Positions 11,636 through 12,506 of a DNA stretch of 12,506 nt are shown in pieces. A program made the position numbers and the translations under genes. Below the pieces are notes generated by a model. The model was not told the DNA's origin. It ran no database searches and was given only the letters and a program-made list of their open reading frames with translations. Each line of letters begins with the position of its first letter. The first letter of the stretch is position 1. Origin of the DNA: CALVNN01 sp964393975 (GTDB lineage Bacteria > Bacillota > Clostridia > Christensenellales > UBA1242); NCBI GenBank assembly GCA_964393975.1, contig CAYMVO010000024.1, positions 1 through 12,506 on the forward strand. Reading direction: 5' to 3'.

Positions 11636-12506
11636 CTACTCTACCTTCAACACGAAAGCAGGACGGACGCCGACGCCCGCGGCGTGGACGCGGGCGATGT
11701 TGGCAACGCCAGAAGAGTTGACGAAGTACGCGCTGGGCTCAAAATTATAGTAGCCCGCACGAAGCCACCAATAGGTGTTGTTTAAAGTACTAGTACTCGT
11801 ACTCTTATCACATCCCGTCGCATATCCTAGGTCACTCGCTTTTGACTTATTTGAGGTGCTCCTTAAGTAGGTATTTTCATTAAATGTATCGACATAAGTA
11901 CCACTACTTTGTGATGTTCCCAAGAGAAAGAGTTGGTCGTCTGTATCGAGTTGAGTGGTTGTCTTATTCGTACTGTCATAATATGTCGTAGTCAATGATT
12001 GTGGTTTTAGGTAGTCTTCTCGCACAGTCTCTGTGAATAGTTCATTTATGAGTGTATCTTTCATAAACGTACGTATCGTACTATTCTTCCAGTCGTTGTA
12101 TGAGTTTGTCTCACTATGTAAAGCATCATAATCATCAAACACTTGCTGTACCAACACCTTTTCACTTAGGACTAGTAGACCACTAACTTTCTCCTCACTA
12201 GTCACATTAGCGCTAAACGTTAGCTCTGTATCTGTACAACTCGTAATATCACCACTTGCATACGAATTACCATTCCCGTATCCTAGTATCACCCAACGTA
12301 CAGGCTCTACTTTGTATACTACTTGAGTCGTATCCGTTGTCGAAGCGTTATACTTTATATACTCCACTCCATTATACTCGTACACAGGACAGTCGTTAGC
12401 ACTCTTTAGGCTGTATGATTTAGTTGTTTTATATGCGTCAGTCAATGTGTCGGCTGTCACATCAGTCACCTTACTTTGTGGGTAAGTACCCATATCTACA
12501 TAGTAA
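11636..12506 (-). CDS. DUF6273-type protein with C-type-lectin/FGE-like C-terminus, partial; candidate DGR target
   Basis: The gene is open to the right edge: before the methionine at 12493 the frame continues as YYVD, so the true start and N-terminus lie outside. About 289 residues are visible. They follow the order typical of DUF6273 proteins: VDMGTYPQSKVTD, PVRWVILGYG, LLVLSEKVLVQQVFDD, WKNSTIRTFMKD, QLFLLGTS, then NNTYWWLRAG and the end GVRPAFVLKVE. The fold is expected to resemble formylglycine-generating-enzyme/C-type lectin domains, used as ligand-binding surfaces. The last part (codons at 11752-11666) has a very different base composition from the rest and mostly NNC codons, as in variable regions diversified by retroelements. 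No membrane segment is visible in this part; any signal peptide or anchor would be upstream of the window. The gene ends before a terminator at 11537-11575. Confidence 0.85.
   Translation of the reverse strand, partial: YYVDMGTYPQSKVTDVTADTLTDAYKTTKSYSLKSANDCPVYEYNGVEYIKYNASTTDTTQVVYKVEPVRWVILGYGNGNSYASGDITSCTDTELTFSANVTSEEKVSGLLVLSEKVLVQQVFDDYDALHSETNSYNDWKNSTIRTFMKDTLINELFTETVREDYLKPQSLTTTYYDSTNKTTTQLDTDDQLFLLGTSQSSGTYVDTFNENTYLRSTSNKSKASDLGYATGCDKSTSTSTLNNTYWWLRAGYYNFEPSAYFVNSSGVANIARVHAAGVGVRPAFVLKVE
11666..11752 (-). other. Candidate DGR variable region (VR) in the 3' end of the DUF6273-type gene
   Basis: Of 29 codons read from 11752 down to 11666, 20 end in C (TAC, CCC, AGC, TTC, GTC, GCC, ATC, CGC, CAC, GGC and so on) and three are NNT in a row (TAT, AAT, TTT). 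This is what results when AAC/AAT codons of a template repeat are randomised at their adenines. The window 11661-11710 has 39 G/C of 50, against an AT-rich gene body. The region lies just before the conserved GVRPAFVLK end, where DGR variable regions typically sit. No template repeat or reverse transcriptase is present in the window, so this remains inferred. Confidence 0.6.

Noticed and set aside
1..12506. CRISPR arrays, tRNA or rRNA genes, transposases and phage modules
   Set aside because: No regularly spaced repeats, cloverleaf-like sequences or transposase or phage structural genes were seen; the inverted repeats found fit terminators or local structures.

Overview
The window looks like a chromosomal segment of a low-GC, spore-former-related Firmicute, probably an uncultivated gut-type Clostridia lineage. 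The evidence is an AT-rich sequence with strong AAGGAG-type ribosome binding sites, standard stop-codon use, ribosomal protein L27 made with a cleavable N-terminal extension next to its protease Prp, an L21-type leader, and Firmicute families (YugP-like peptidases, PRC-barrel protein, collagen-like protein, DUF6273 protein). Species cannot be named from the sequence alone.

Left part (1-2700): an AT-rich gene-free margin, then a small two-helix membrane protein (349-582) on the + strand. It converges, through a shared bidirectional terminator, on a collagen-like surface protein (minus strand). Further minus-strand genes are an unrecognised single-pass membrane protein and a small protein with two four-cysteine modules. 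Several of these have their own promoter or terminator, so they look like monocistronic accessory genes.

Middle (2726-6093): a + strand unit starts at a good promoter and carries rplI (L9), then two tandem YugP-like membrane zinc peptidases. The first overlaps rplI by ATGA. A hairpin separates these from an RsmF-type rRNA m5C methyltransferase, and a bidirectional terminator then faces the next operon.

Translation/ribosome-assembly block (6100-11309, minus strand): rplU, prp (ysxB) and rpmA form one operon with its own promoter and leader. Prp is expected to trim L27 after MFIKLQLF. obgE and yhbY, which usually follow rpmA directly, here form a separate operon about 2.7 kb upstream of rplU, together with a zinc-ribbon membrane protein. 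Between the two parts lie an SPFH-domain/double-zinc-ribbon gene and, on the opposite strand, a PRC-barrel gene.

Right end (11313-12506): a structured intergenic region with several hairpins precedes (in + coordinates) a partial minus-strand DUF6273-type gene that runs off the window. Its last ~35 codons switch abruptly to high GC (39 of 50 bases at 11661-11710) and to NNC codons (20 of 29), ending in GVRPAFVLK. This is the pattern expected for the variable region of a diversity-generating retroelement (DGR) target protein with a C-type-lectin/FGE-like fold. Neither a template repeat nor a reverse transcriptase is visible in the window. This is the most interesting signal here.
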